From Mycolicibacterium sp. J2 (GTDB taxonomy: Bacteria; Actinomycetota; Actinomycetes; Mycobacteriales; Mycobacteriaceae), in assembly GCF_026240945.1 (NCBI RefSeq), contig NZ_JAPFPY010000050.1, positions 1 through 33,477 of the forward strand: a stretch of DNA of 33,477 nt, read 5' to 3'. The translations under genes and the position numbers were made by a program. Positions 22,736-31,471 of the stretch are shown piece after piece. Every line of letters begins with the position of its first letter. The stretch's first letter is position 1. The notes under the pieces are model-generated. The model ran no database searches, had not been told where the DNA came from, and saw nothing but the letters and a program-made list of their open reading frames with translations.

Positions 22736-23761
22736 TCAGTCACCCGCATTCAAGGTGGCCTTTCCGGTCCGATGCTGACCGGCCCGGTCGATCCACGTCA
22801 TGGCGATGACGTCGCCGGGATAGTGCCGATCGAGCACCGCGGTGAGCTCCGTGGCGGAGTCCAGCGGGGTCCCGTCGAGGGTCAGCAGGACATCGCCGTT
22901 GGACAGGCCCGCCAGGTCGGCGGGCCCGCCACGCATCACCTCATGCACCAGCACCCCGGGGAACGCCTCATGCTGTTCGGCTGTGCTGACACCGACGCCC
23001 AGCAGCGTCGGAGGGCCGATATGGACGGTCGCCGACGGGGTGCCTGCACGAATCTGGTTGGCGATCGGCAGCGCATCGTTGATCGGGATGGCGAAGCCCT
23101 CGCCGCCGGGGCCCATCCGGAAGTTGACCGAGGCGGCCGTGGTGATGCCGACCACCTGGCCGGCGCTGTTGACCACCGGTCCGCCGGAATCACCGGCCCG
23201 TACCGGCGCCGCGATCTCGATCAATCCGTTCATCTGATTCGACGAGCCGGTGAGCTCGTCCTCGGCGCTGATGGTGCGGCCGAAGGCACTGACGGTCCCG
23301 GTCTCCTGGGTCAGGGGGGCGCCGGAACCGCGTGCATTGCCGAGGGCGACGACGGGATCCCCGATGGCCAGCTGCGCGGAATCGCCCAGCGGCGTGACAG
23401 GTAGTCCACCCGCGCCGCGCAATTGCAGCACGGCGATATCCCGGCCGCGGTCAAAGCCGACGATATCGGCGGCGAACGACTGGCCGCCCACCATCGCGTT
23501 GATGGTGTCGGCGCCCTGGATCACGTGGTAGTTCGTCAGGACCTGGCCGTTCGGGTCGACCACGATGCCGGTGCCGGTGCCCATCACGTGCTGGTAGTCC
23601 ACGGTGGTGTCGATGCGCACGACGGAAGGTTCGACCGCGGCGATGGCTCCGGTCAGATCGGCGGGTGCCGCGATCGCGGGAGCGGGCGGGGCGACCACCA
23701 GCACCGCAGCCAGCATGGCGAACAGGGCCGTCAGCCACCGTCGAAAGTGGAACGTGCCCAT
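22736..23761 (-). CDS. Secreted trypsin-like serine protease with PDZ domain, PepA-like
   Basis: This 341-residue exported protease closely follows the plan of mycobacterial PepA (Mtb32A). A signal peptide spans residues 1 to about 32 (FRRWLTALFAMLAAVLVV, then an A-x-A site). The trypsin-like domain has the triad H79 in LTNYHV, D108 in GRDIAVLQL and S192 in RAGDSGGPVV. A PDZ domain follows at about 250-337 (LLGVGVST, GLSNGDVLLTLDG). The ATG at 23759-23761 has GGAAGG six bases upstream and starts exactly at the signal peptide; a longer in-frame GTG start at 23836 would bury it. It probably acts in the cell wall or medium in protein quality control or processing. Its substrate is unknown. Confidence 0.92.
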   Translation of the reverse strand: MGTFHFRRWLTALFAMLAAVLVVAPPAPAIAAPADLTGAIAAVEPSVVRIDTTVDYQHVMGTGTGIVVDPNGQVLTNYHVIQGADTINAMVGGQSFAADIVGFDRGRDIAVLQLRGAGGLPVTPLGDSAQLAIGDPVVALGNARGSGAPLTQETGTVSAFGRTISAEDELTGSSNQMNGLIEIAAPVRAGDSGGPVVNSAGQVVGITTAASVNFRMGPGGEGFAIPINDALPIANQIRAGTPSATVHIGPPTLLGVGVSTAEQHEAFPGVLVHEVMRGGPADLAGLSNGDVLLTLDGTPLDSATELTAVLDRHYPGDVIAMTWIDRAGQHRTGKATLNAGD

Positions 23762-23844
23762 TCGCCGCCTTCCGGAGCGCCAGAGGTGTTCCCTCAATAT
23801 TGACGGTGCGACCGGAAACTGTCGACGTATCGACACGCTGGCGG

Positions 23845-24594
23845 TCAGTCGTCGACGGCTACCCCGCCGCGCGTTCGACCGCGTCGCGCTTTTCCGGCGG
23901 GCCGGCGGTTGCGCAGCTTGCTCCCACCGACCTCGGTCTGGGTATCGGTATCGTCGGCGTCCTCGTTACCGCCGACGGAATCCGTGTCGGTCGCGGTGGC
24001 TTCGCCGGTGCCGGAATCCCCACCAGGTACCGCGGGTTCTTCGTCCGCGGCCGTCTCGACGGGTTCGGATGTGTCCGAAATCTCGTCGTCACCCTCGTCG
24101 CCGGCGCTCTGACCACGACCGCGACGCGACTTCTTCTCGGATTTGGGCTTGAGCGGTTTCGGTAGCGGCGGGGGCAGTTCGGCCACGAAGGCCAGATAGA
24201 ACGAGAACGCGCCGAGCAGCGCTATGGCGGCGGCCGCCCCGTAGATGCCGAAAAGCCACTGGCCGGCGGTGTCGAGGCTCAGCCAGATCTCACTGATACC
24301 GGCGCCCGCGATCAGCAGGCCGGCCAGCACGTGCGCCGCCATCGACGACACCCGTAACGACAGTGCCAGGGTGGGCGTGCCCAGTTCAGGCTTGCGGGTG
24401 CGCGACCACGTGAAGAAGACCGGTAGCGCCGTCAGCGCCACGACGACACCGCACACGATGCGCAGCGCGGTGCCAAGGGTGTGGGGCAACTGCCCGGTCA
24501 GCTCGAACCAGCGCGGCAGGACGAAGAAGAAGTACAAGGCGACCGCAAGCACGAGAGACGCTGCATGCCACAGCACCGCGATACCTCGCCGCAT
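23845..24594 (-). CDS. lucA: LucA-like membrane protein (lipid uptake coordinator)
   Basis: A 249-residue membrane protein with about four hydrophobic helices in residues 1-145 (LWHAASLVLAVALYFFFVLP; IVCGVVVALTALPVFF; VLAGLLIAGAGISEIWL; LFGIYGAAAAIALLGAFSFYLAF), then a basic linker and a long acidic, Asp/Glu/Thr-rich tail ending in a basic stretch. The architecture and its place beside tRNA-Ser, 4.5S RNA and the aminotransferase match M. tuberculosis Rv3723 (LucA), which stabilises Mce1 and Mce4 fatty-acid and cholesterol importers. The identification leans on synteny as much as on sequence. The ATG at 24592-24594 is followed by MRRGIAVLW. It lies 83 bp upstream of the protease gene in the same direction. 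Confidence 0.8.
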   Translation of the reverse strand: MRRGIAVLWHAASLVLAVALYFFFVLPRWFELTGQLPHTLGTALRIVCGVVVALTALPVFFTWSRTRKPELGTPTLALSLRVSSMAAHVLAGLLIAGAGISEIWLSLDTAGQWLFGIYGAAAAIALLGAFSFYLAFVAELPPPLPKPLKPKSEKKSRRGRGQSAGDEGDDEISDTSEPVETAADEEPAVPGGDSGTGEATATDTDSVGGNEDADDTDTQTEVGGSKLRNRRPAGKARRGRTRGGVAVDD

Positions 24595-24678
24595 CGTCCT
24601 CCTCGGGTCGGTGGGGCCGGGGCGCGCCGGCGGCGATCGTCTGACGACGATGAGCCGGCCGCGCCCCGGGCCCGACAG

Positions 24679-24764
24679 CGGAGGATAGGGGATTTGAACC
24701 CCTGAGGGCTGTTAACCCAACCCGCGTTCCAGGCGAGCGCCATAGGCCACTAGGCGAATCCTCC
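24679..24764 (-). tRNA. tRNA-Ser (anticodon GGA)
   Basis: On the minus strand the 86-nt cloverleaf has acceptor arms GGAGGAT and ATCCTCC (plus-strand 24758-24764 and 24680-24686) and discriminator G. The anticodon stem-loop CTCGC-CTGGAAC-GCGGG gives anticodon GGA, a serine decoder. A long variable arm, typical of tRNA-Ser, precedes the T arm GGGG-TTCAAAT-CCCC. No CCA is encoded. It lies between lucA and the 4.5S RNA gene, the conserved mycobacterial arrangement. Confidence 0.95.
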
Positions 24765-24871
24765 GTCGGCCATGGTAGCCGACCATCCGGGCCCGCCGAA
24801 CCAACCGCCTGTCTCACCGACCCCCCGGTCGCCCCGCTGCCGCCCGCGCCGAAGGACTACACTCACTGTCC

Positions 24872-24957
24872 GGACCCCGCGCGGCGTCCATCCTGTGAAC
24901 TCCCCCAGGGCCGGAAGGCAGCAAGGGTCAATGGGCTCTGGCGGGTGCGCGGGGTCC
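24872..24957 (+). ncRNA. ffs: 4.5S RNA, small signal recognition particle RNA
   Basis: The conserved SRP domain IV is visible as GGGCCGGAAGGCAGCAAGGG (within 24908-24930), containing the GGAA tetraloop and the asymmetric bulge that bind Ffh. The ends GGACCCCGCGC (24872-24882) and GCGCGGGGTCC (24947-24957) pair perfectly to close a single long hairpin of about 86 nt, the actinobacterial size. It sits 50 bp upstream of the aminotransferase start, as in M. tuberculosis. Confidence 0.93.
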
Positions 24958-25007
24958 CCTCATGTGTTTGGTCGGTGGCTTGTCTGGCTTCTCTTGAAAG
25001 GCGCGCC

Positions 25008-26294
25008 GTGTCGTTTGAGTCCCTCGGCCGTGACGAACTGGTCGCCCAGCATGACCTGCAGCAGCAGAACTACGCCACCTTGCGGGCCAAAGGGCTGGCC
25101 CTCGACCTCACTCGCGGTAAGCCGTCGCCGGAGCAACTGGATCTGTCCAATGCGCTCCTGAGCTTGCCGGGTGACACGTATCGGGACGCGGACGGCACCG
25201 ACACCCGCAACTACGGTGGTCTGCACGGTCTGCCCGAGTTGCGGGCCATCTTCGGTGAACTGCTCGGCGTCCCGGTGCCCAACCTGATCGCCGGTAACAA
25301 CGCCAGCCTGGAGTTCATGCACGACGCGGTGGTGTTCTCGCTGCTGCACGGCGGCGTCGACTCCCCGAGGCCCTGGGCCGAGGAACGCGCGGGCGCGGGC
25401 GTCAAATTCCTGTGCCCCAGCCCGGGGTATGACCGCCACTTCGCCATCACCGAGAGCTACGGCATCGACATGGTGATGGTGCCGATGCGCGAGGACGGCC
25501 CCGACGTCGACCTGATCGAGGAACTCGTCGCCGAGGACGCCACGATCAAGGGCATGTGGTGTGTACCGGTGTACTCCAACCCGACCGGAGCCACCTACTC
25601 CTGGGAGAACGTCCGCAGGCTGGTTCAGATGCGTACGGCTGCACCGGATTTCCGGTTGTTCTGGGACAACGCCTACGCCGTCCACACCATCACCCACGAT
25701 TTCGTCAAGCAGGTCGACGTGCTCGGGTTGGCCGAGGCGGCGGGGAATCCGAACCGCCCGCTGATCTTCGCGTCCACCTCCAAGATCACCTTCGCCGGGG
25801 CGGGGGTCAGTTTCTTCGGTGGTTCGCTGGGCAATATCGCCTGGTATCTGCAGCATGCCGCGAAGAAGTCGATCGGGCCGGACAAGGTCAACCAACTGCG
25901 TCACCTGAAATTCTTCGGTGACGCCGACGGGGTGCGTCTGCACATGCAGCGGCATCAGGCGCTGCTGGCGCCCAAGTTCGCGTTGGTCGCCCAGATCCTG
26001 GAGGACCGGCTCGGGGAGTCGAAGATTGCGTCCTGGACCGACCCCAAGGGCGGCTACTTCGTCAGCCTCGATGTGCTGCCCGGTACCGCCAAGCGCACCA
26101 TCGCGCTGGCCAAGGACGCCGGGATCGCCGTGACCGCGGCGGGCGCGGCGTTCCCCTACGGAAAAGACCCGGAGGACAAGAACATTCGGATCGCGCCCAG
26201 CTTCCCGTCCGAACCCGATCTGCGCGAAGCCATCGACGGGCTGTCGACCTGCGCGCTGCTCGCGGCCACCGAGTCGCTGCTGGCTCGTGATTAG
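25008..26294 (+). CDS. Aspartate aminotransferase (Rv3722c-type, PLP-dependent)
   Basis: This 428-residue fold-type I PLP enzyme transfers the amino group between aspartate and 2-oxoglutarate; its M. tuberculosis counterpart Rv3722c is the main aspartate synthase. Visible features are the N-terminal LDLTRGKPSPEQLDLS, the NYGGLHGLPELR segment, N191 in SNPTGATYS, D220 in FWDNAYAVH, and PLP-binding K259 in STSKITFAGAGVSFF. I chose GTG at 25008-25010, with GAAAGG seven bases upstream, because the longer frame from 24945 runs through the 4.5S RNA. It is followed 39 bp later by dnaX in the same direction. The close fit to the Rv3722c subgroup rests on synteny and the motif blocks. Confidence 0.92.
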   Translation: MSFESLGRDELVAQHDLQQQNYATLRAKGLALDLTRGKPSPEQLDLSNALLSLPGDTYRDADGTDTRNYGGLHGLPELRAIFGELLGVPVPNLIAGNNASLEFMHDAVVFSLLHGGVDSPRPWAEERAGAGVKFLCPSPGYDRHFAITESYGIDMVMVPMREDGPDVDLIEELVAEDATIKGMWCVPVYSNPTGATYSWENVRRLVQMRTAAPDFRLFWDNAYAVHTITHDFVKQVDVLGLAEAAGNPNRPLIFASTSKITFAGAGVSFFGGSLGNIAWYLQHAAKKSIGPDKVNQLRHLKFFGDADGVRLHMQRHQALLAPKFALVAQILEDRLGESKIASWTDPKGGYFVSLDVLPGTAKRTIALAKDAGIAVTAAGAAFPYGKDPEDKNIRIAPSFPSEPDLREAIDGLSTCALLAATESLLARD

Positions 26295-26333
26295 GCTCGT
26301 GGCCCGTCGGACCCACTCGGTAGCCTGCTGACC

Positions 26334-28268
26334 GTGGCGCTCTACCGGAAGTATCGACCCGCAAGCTTAGCCGAGGTCGTCGGCCAGGAGCATGTCACCG
26401 CGCCCCTGTCGACGGCACTGTCGGCGGGGCGCATCAACCACGCCTACCTGTTCTCCGGACCCCGCGGCTGCGGCAAGACGTCGTCGGCGCGCATCCTGGC
26501 CCGCTCCCTGAACTGCGAGCAGGGTCCGACCCCGACGCCGTGCGGCGTCTGCGATTCGTGTGTGGCGCTGGCCCCCAACGGGCCGGGCAACGTCGACGTC
26601 GTGGAGTTGGACGCGGCCAGCCACGGCGGTGTGGACGACACGCGGGAACTGCGTGACCGCGCCTTCTACGCCCCGGCCCAGTCGCGCTACCGCATCTTCA
26701 TCGTCGACGAAGCCCACATGGTGACCACCGCCGGATTCAACGCGCTGCTCAAGATCGTCGAGGAGCCGCCGGATCACCTGATCTTCGTGTTCGCCACGAC
26801 CGAACCGGACAAGGTGCTACCGACCATCCGGTCCCGCACCCACCACTACCCGTTTCGGCTGCTCGCGCCCAAGACGATGCGTGGCCTGCTGGAGCGGATC
26901 TGCACCCAGGAGGGCGTCGAGGTCGACGATGCCGTCTATCCGCTGGTCATCCGCGCCGGTGGTGGGTCACCCCGCGACAGCCTGTCGGTGCTGGACCAGC
27001 TGGTGGCCGGTGCCGACGGGAATCGAGTGGTCTACCAACGAGCCCTGGCGCTGCTGGGGGCCACCGACGTCGCCCTGATCGACGACGCCGTCGACGCGCT
27101 CACCGCCGGCGATGCCGCGGCCCTGTTCGGTGCGGTCGAGTCGGTGATCGACGCCGGGCACGATCCGCGCCGTTTCGCCACCGACCTTCTCGAGCGATTC
27201 CGCGATCTGATCGTGCTCCAGGCGGTGCCCGACGCCGCCGACCGCGGGGTGGTCGACGCGCCCGCCGACGTGTTGGAACGGATGCGTGAGCAGGCCGCCC
27301 GGCTGGGTTCGGCGACGCTGGCCCGCTACGCGGAGGTGGTGCATGCCGGGCTAGGGGAGATGCGCGGGGCCACGGCGCCGCGCCTGCTGCTGGAGGTGCT
27401 CTGCGCCCGGTTGCTGTTGCCGTCCGCCAGTGACACCGAATCTGCTCTGCTGCAACGCATCGAGCGTATCGAGACCAGGCTGGACGTCTCGGTCCCCACG
27501 GACGAGCTGACACCGGCGCCGCCCACACCGGTGACTCGGCAGTTCGTCCGGCCCAGCCGTGCCGAACCGGCGTCGGCGGCCGAGCCCGCTGCACCGGTCG
27601 CCCCGGCTCCCGCGCCCGCAGCGCCGGCCACCCCGGTTCCCGCGCCGGCTGCCTCGGCGACTCCGCCCGCCCCGGTCCCACCGCCTGCCCCGGCGCCTCG
27701 GCCGGAGCCGGTCGTTGCCGCCCGGCCCGAACCCGAACCCGAACCCGAACCCGTGCGCGCGGCAGCGCCGCCCGCACCGGCACCGCCGCCTGCGGCGCCG
27801 AGCCCGCCGGCGCCCGCTGCGGCCGCAGTCGGCGAACCCGACGCGGCAGCCGTCCGCAGCATGTGGAATACCGTGCGGGAGAAGGTGAACGGCCGCAGCA
27901 AGGCCCTCAACGCCATGCTGGCCGATGCGATCGTGCGGACCGTCGAGGGCGGCACCCTGGTGCTCAGCCACCCGGCACCGACGCTGGTAAAGCGGCTCGG
28001 GGAGACGAAGAACGCCGACATCATCCGTGAGTCGATCAAGGACGCGCTGGGCGTGGACTGGCAGATCCGGTGTGTGCCCGATACCGGGGAAGCCGTGGCG
28101 GCAGGGACCGGCCCGGCTGCGGCGCAACCAGATCCGGCGGCCGAAGAGGAACGCATGCTCGCCGAGGCCAGCAGCGACACCTCCGAAGTGGTGCGCCGCG
28201 ACCCCGAGGAAGTGGCGATCGAGTTGCTGCAGACCGAGCTCGGCGCGCGCCGAATCGACAAGAGCTAG
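26334..28268 (+). CDS. dnaX: DNA polymerase III subunits gamma and tau
   Basis: DnaX is the ATPase core of the clamp loader and links polymerases in the replisome. The 644-residue protein has Walker A GPRGCGKT (42-49), a zinc module with C61, C70, C73 and C76, Walker B IFIVDEAH, and the arginine-finger motif in TIRSRTHH. After the AAA+ and collar domains comes a Pro/Ala-rich, low-complexity linker (about residues 395-505) with repeated P-E-P-E units, then a small C-terminal tau-type domain. The start is GTG at 26334 (ALYRKYRPASL is the invariant beginning). No A-run frameshift signal for a separate gamma form is seen. It is convergent with the next gene, 3 bp apart. Confidence 0.97.
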   Translation: MALYRKYRPASLAEVVGQEHVTAPLSTALSAGRINHAYLFSGPRGCGKTSSARILARSLNCEQGPTPTPCGVCDSCVALAPNGPGNVDVVELDAASHGGVDDTRELRDRAFYAPAQSRYRIFIVDEAHMVTTAGFNALLKIVEEPPDHLIFVFATTEPDKVLPTIRSRTHHYPFRLLAPKTMRGLLERICTQEGVEVDDAVYPLVIRAGGGSPRDSLSVLDQLVAGADGNRVVYQRALALLGATDVALIDDAVDALTAGDAAALFGAVESVIDAGHDPRRFATDLLERFRDLIVLQAVPDAADRGVVDAPADVLERMREQAARLGSATLARYAEVVHAGLGEMRGATAPRLLLEVLCARLLLPSASDTESALLQRIERIETRLDVSVPTDELTPAPPTPVTRQFVRPSRAEPASAAEPAAPVAPAPAPAAPATPVPAPAASATPPAPVPPPAPAPRPEPVVAARPEPEPEPEPVRAAAPPAPAPPPAAPSPPAPAAAAVGEPDAAAVRSMWNTVREKVNGRSKALNAMLADAIVRTVEGGTLVLSHPAPTLVKRLGETKNADIIRESIKDALGVDWQIRCVPDTGEAVAAGTGPAAAQPDPAAEEERMLAEASSDTSEVVRRDPEEVAIELLQTELGARRIDKS

Positions 28269-28271
28269 CGG

Positions 28272-29582
28272 TTACGGGGTCCACCACGGCCGCAGCGGCA
28301 GCCCGCCGTTGTCGCCGTGCTCGTCGAGTTTGACCGCCAGAACCTGGTGCAGCTGAACGACATTGGACTCGAAACCCCACCGCGATCCGGCCATGTACAA
28401 ACCCCACACCTTGGCGGTCGCCAGCCCGACCTCCGCGACAGCCTCATCCCAGTGCTCGACAAGGTTGCGGCACCAGTCGCGCAGCGTCATCGCGTAGTGC
28501 TGGCGCAGGTTCTCCTCGTGCAGCACCTCCATACCGACATCCTGGATCTCGGTGATGATGCGCCCGGAGCCGGTCAGTTCCCCGTCGGGGAAGACGTACC
28601 GGTCGATGAAACCTCCGGCACTCGCGCCACTGCGGTTGTCCGGCCGGGTGATGCAGTGATTCAGCAGTAATGCGCCCGGGCGCATCTTGGACTGCAGGAA
28701 CCGGAAATACGACTGGTAGTTGGCCACCCCGATGTGTTCGGTCAGTCCGATCGAGGACACGGCGTCGAAGTCCGCTTCGCGCACATCGCGGTAATCGCCG
28801 TGGCGGACCTCCGCGAACTCGGAAAGGCCCTGCTCCCGGATGGCGCGCTGAGCCCAGCCGGCCTGCTCGGCCGACAATGTCACACCCAGCGCCTTGACCC
28901 CGCGGGCGGCGGCGTAGCGGACCATGCCGCCCCAGCCGCAACCGACGTCGAGCAACCGGTCGCCCGGCTGCAAGCGCAGTTTCTCGAACACCAGCCGGTA
29001 CTTGTTGTCCTGGGCCTGCTCCAGGGTGGCGTCGGCATCCGGGTAGCACGCGCAGGTGTAGGTCATCGACGGGCCGAGCACCCACTCGTAGAAGGTGTTC
29101 GACACGTCGTAGTGGTGGTGGATGGCCTCGGCGTCGCGGGTTTTGCTGTGCCGCAGTCCTTCTGCCAGACGCCGCCACCGCGGCAACGCCTCCTGCGGCG
29201 GCGGCGCGATCGGCAGCAGATGTTCGACGCCGATGGACGCGACGATGTTGGCCAGCACCCGAGCCGGGGGCCGCTTGAAATCCATCTTGTCCGACAGCGC
29301 CCGGATCACGTCGTACGGGTCCCCCGGGTGCACACCCTTGATGTCAAGGTCACCCGCGACATAGGCCCGCACCAGCCCGAGCTCACCGGGGGAGGTGGCC
29401 AGGTAGGTGGTGCCCCGCGGGGTCTTGAGGTCCAGCCCGACAGCGGCGTCCGCGGGCCCGGCGGCGCTGCCGTCATAGGCGGTGAACTTGAGGGGAAGAT
29501 CACCCCCAGTGAAGATCTCCAGGATTTCGGCAAGCGTCAGCTTGCCGGTGGGCGGAGTCGTGCGGTCTTTGAATGTGGTCAT
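28272..29582 (-). CDS. Cyclopropane-fatty-acid-synthase-like SAM methyltransferase
   Basis: A 436-residue SAM-dependent methyltransferase of the CFA synthase family, acting on double bonds of phospholipid acyl chains. SAM motif I is LLDVGCGWGG (210-219), preceded by the family signature HHHYDVSNTFYEWVLG and followed by GLTEHIGVANY and the RYVFPDGEL substrate block. The ATG at 29580-29582 overlaps the stop of the FAD-dependent oxidoreductase as ATGA. This pair is the Rv3720/Rv3719 arrangement and parallels the two-enzyme 10-methyl fatty acid pathway (methylene transfer, then reduction). It may therefore make branched acyl chains, but the exact product is not certain because mycobacteria have several such pairs. 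Confidence 0.9.
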   Translation of the reverse strand: MTTFKDRTTPPTGKLTLAEILEIFTGGDLPLKFTAYDGSAAGPADAAVGLDLKTPRGTTYLATSPGELGLVRAYVAGDLDIKGVHPGDPYDVIRALSDKMDFKRPPARVLANIVASIGVEHLLPIAPPPQEALPRWRRLAEGLRHSKTRDAEAIHHHYDVSNTFYEWVLGPSMTYTCACYPDADATLEQAQDNKYRLVFEKLRLQPGDRLLDVGCGWGGMVRYAAARGVKALGVTLSAEQAGWAQRAIREQGLSEFAEVRHGDYRDVREADFDAVSSIGLTEHIGVANYQSYFRFLQSKMRPGALLLNHCITRPDNRSGASAGGFIDRYVFPDGELTGSGRIITEIQDVGMEVLHEENLRQHYAMTLRDWCRNLVEHWDEAVAEVGLATAKVWGLYMAGSRWGFESNVVQLHQVLAVKLDEHGDNGGLPLRPWWTP

Positions 29583-30958
29583 CGTCTTTGCACCGCCTTC
29601 GCATACAGATCGAGCAGCCGAGAATCGGGGTCGTAATTCTTCTTCACGGTCCGGTAAGCCTCACCACCGTAGAGCTCGTCGAAATCCTCGGCGGAGTAGA
29701 ACGAGTCCGAGTACAACGATTTGTGCCCGTCGAGTTCGCCGACCTTGCGCTCGATCAGCTTATTGGTGTGGCCCTCTTCGGGCCCCACCGGGACCGACGA
29801 CCAGAAACCGATGTTGACGTAGGTGTGGTGCGGCCGGATCGGATAAAGCGGCCATTCGGTGTCCCCGCGTAACCGCAGCGGGCACAACCAGATCGGTTCG
29901 ATCGGCACGTTCGTCAGGAACCAGTCCAGATATTCGGCGCACCGTTCGATGGGCACCTCGACGTCCTGCACCACCCGTTCGCGCGGTGGCCTGCCGTTGC
30001 GCTTTTCGATGCGGTCGGCGATATCGAACCGCTGGTCATAGCCGACCAGCTTCCAGTAGAAGCTGCTGCGCCGGTAACGGCGCGGCCACAGCCGACGCAC
30101 CACCGGGTGCTGCGCCCCGAAAGCCCTTGAACACCAGAACCAATCGGTGTCCCAACGCCACAGGTAGTCGTGGATGGTCAGCCGGTCGTGCTTCTCGCCG
30201 TCGGGGTGCTGGATCGAGCGGTAGTAGATCTGCTGACCGGTGTAGTCACTGACCGGGCCAGGCGTGGCCGTCTGCATACCCAGGCACAGGTAGCTCTCGT
30301 CCGCGCTGAAGACCACGCCGTCCAGGTAGTCGACCGCTACGCCGTCATGGCCCCCGGTCTCGATGATCCGGTCCATCGCGGCGACCAGATCCTCGATCGC
30401 GTGGAAGCGCAGGTGGCGCAGGCTCACGAACGGCTTGACCGATTCCAACTCGATCTTCAGTCGCACCGAGTAGCCGAGCGTGCCATACGAATTGGGGAAG
30501 GCGTGAAACAGGTCTGGATGATCCGTTCGGCTCGCCGTGACGATATCTCCTGCGCCGGTGAGGATGTCGAGCTCGAGCACCGATTCGTGTGGCAGCCCGT
30601 TGCGGAATGACGTCGACTCGATGCCCAGGCCAGTGACGGCCCCGCCGAGGGTGATGGTCTTGAGCTGGGGCACCACCAGTGGCGCCAACCCATAGGGCAA
30701 CGTCGCCGCCACCAGATCCTCGTACGTGCACATTCCGGCCACGTCGGCGGTGCGCGCGTCGGGGTCGACACCGATCACACCGGTCAGTCCGGAGGTGTCC
30801 AAACCCTTGACGACGCTCTTGGTGCGAGCACGGAAAAGGTTGGACGTGGGCTTGTTCAGGCGCACGGTGGCGTTCGCGGGGATGGCGCGGTAACTGTCCA
30901 GCAGCCGCTGCACCCCTGCGGTGTGGGCCCCCTGTGCGTCGGTCGCGGCAACAGACAC
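29579..30958 (-). CDS. FAD-binding oxidoreductase, partner of the CFA-synthase-like enzyme
   Basis: A 459-residue flavoprotein of the FAD_binding_4 (VAO/DHCR24-like) family. The N-terminal flavin domain shows DPDARTADVAGMCTYEDLVA and the pyrophosphate-binding GGAVTGLGIESTSFRNGLPHE; the rest resembles sterol delta-24-reductase-type proteins. Known partners of CFA-like methyltransferases reduce the 10-methylene to a 10-methyl acyl group. It is coupled by ATGA to that gene. The start is GTG at 30956-30958 without a clear ribosome site; the nearby bases TAGCGTAT could be a promoter close enough for leaderless translation. It is divergent from the SRPBCC gene, with a 72-bp shared intergenic region. 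Confidence 0.88.
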   Translation of the reverse strand: MSVAATDAQGAHTAGVQRLLDSYRAIPANATVRLNKPTSNLFRARTKSVVKGLDTSGLTGVIGVDPDARTADVAGMCTYEDLVAATLPYGLAPLVVPQLKTITLGGAVTGLGIESTSFRNGLPHESVLELDILTGAGDIVTASRTDHPDLFHAFPNSYGTLGYSVRLKIELESVKPFVSLRHLRFHAIEDLVAAMDRIIETGGHDGVAVDYLDGVVFSADESYLCLGMQTATPGPVSDYTGQQIYYRSIQHPDGEKHDRLTIHDYLWRWDTDWFWCSRAFGAQHPVVRRLWPRRYRRSSFYWKLVGYDQRFDIADRIEKRNGRPPRERVVQDVEVPIERCAEYLDWFLTNVPIEPIWLCPLRLRGDTEWPLYPIRPHHTYVNIGFWSSVPVGPEEGHTNKLIERKVGELDGHKSLYSDSFYSAEDFDELYGGEAYRTVKKNYDPDSRLLDLYAKAVQRR

Positions 30959-31030
30959 ACATATACGCTAGTCCTCGGTCGCCCACGATGCGACCGCACG
31001 TGCTGGTGAGACGACAGGAGTTTTGCGGTA

Positions 31031-31468
31031 ATGGGACAGGTCAGCGCATCCAACACCGTCTTGATCAACGCGGCACCCGACGCCGTCCTCGCGGCGGTCT
31101 CCGACTACCAGACGGTGCGGCCGAAAATCCTGTCTTCGCACTACAGCAACTACCAGGTGCTCGAAGGCGGACAGGGCGCGGGCACCGTGGCGTCCTGGAA
31201 ACTGCAGGCCACCGAGTCGCGAGTGCGCGATATCAAGGCCACCGTCGACGTCGCGGGCAAGACCGTCATCGAGAAGGACGCAAACTCCACGCTGGTGAGC
31301 AACTGGACAGTGGCGCCGGCGGGTACCGGGTCCACCGTGACCCTCAAGACCTCGTGGCAGGGCGCAGGCGGTGTCAAGGGTTTCTTCGAGAAGACCTTCG
31401 CGCCCTTGGGCCTGCGCAAGATCCAGGACGCGGTGCTGGCGAACCTGAAGAAGGAACTCGAGGGCTAG
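31031..31468 (+). CDS. SRPBCC (START-like) family protein, Rv3718c-type
   Basis: A 145-residue cytoplasmic protein with the SRPBCC helix-grip fold for hydrophobic ligands. The opening VSASNTVLINAAPDAVLAAVSDYQ is the usual first strand and helix; the end GFFEKTFAPLGLRKIQDAVLANL is the long C-terminal helix over the pocket. The ATG at 31031 has AGGAG further upstream (about 31016-31020). It is divergent from the flavoprotein and convergent with the amidase, matching the M. tuberculosis order. Its ligand is unknown; lipid or polyketide binding is typical of the fold. Confidence 0.88.
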   Translation: MGQVSASNTVLINAAPDAVLAAVSDYQTVRPKILSSHYSNYQVLEGGQGAGTVASWKLQATESRVRDIKATVDVAGKTVIEKDANSTLVSNWTVAPAGTGSTVTLKTSWQGAGGVKGFFEKTFAPLGLRKIQDAVLANLKKELEG

Positions 31469-31471
31469 CAG

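Noticed and set aside
22762..23836. Longer GTG start of the PepA-like protease at 23836
   Set aside because: It would place 25 residues before the signal peptide, while the ATG at 23761 has a good ribosome site.
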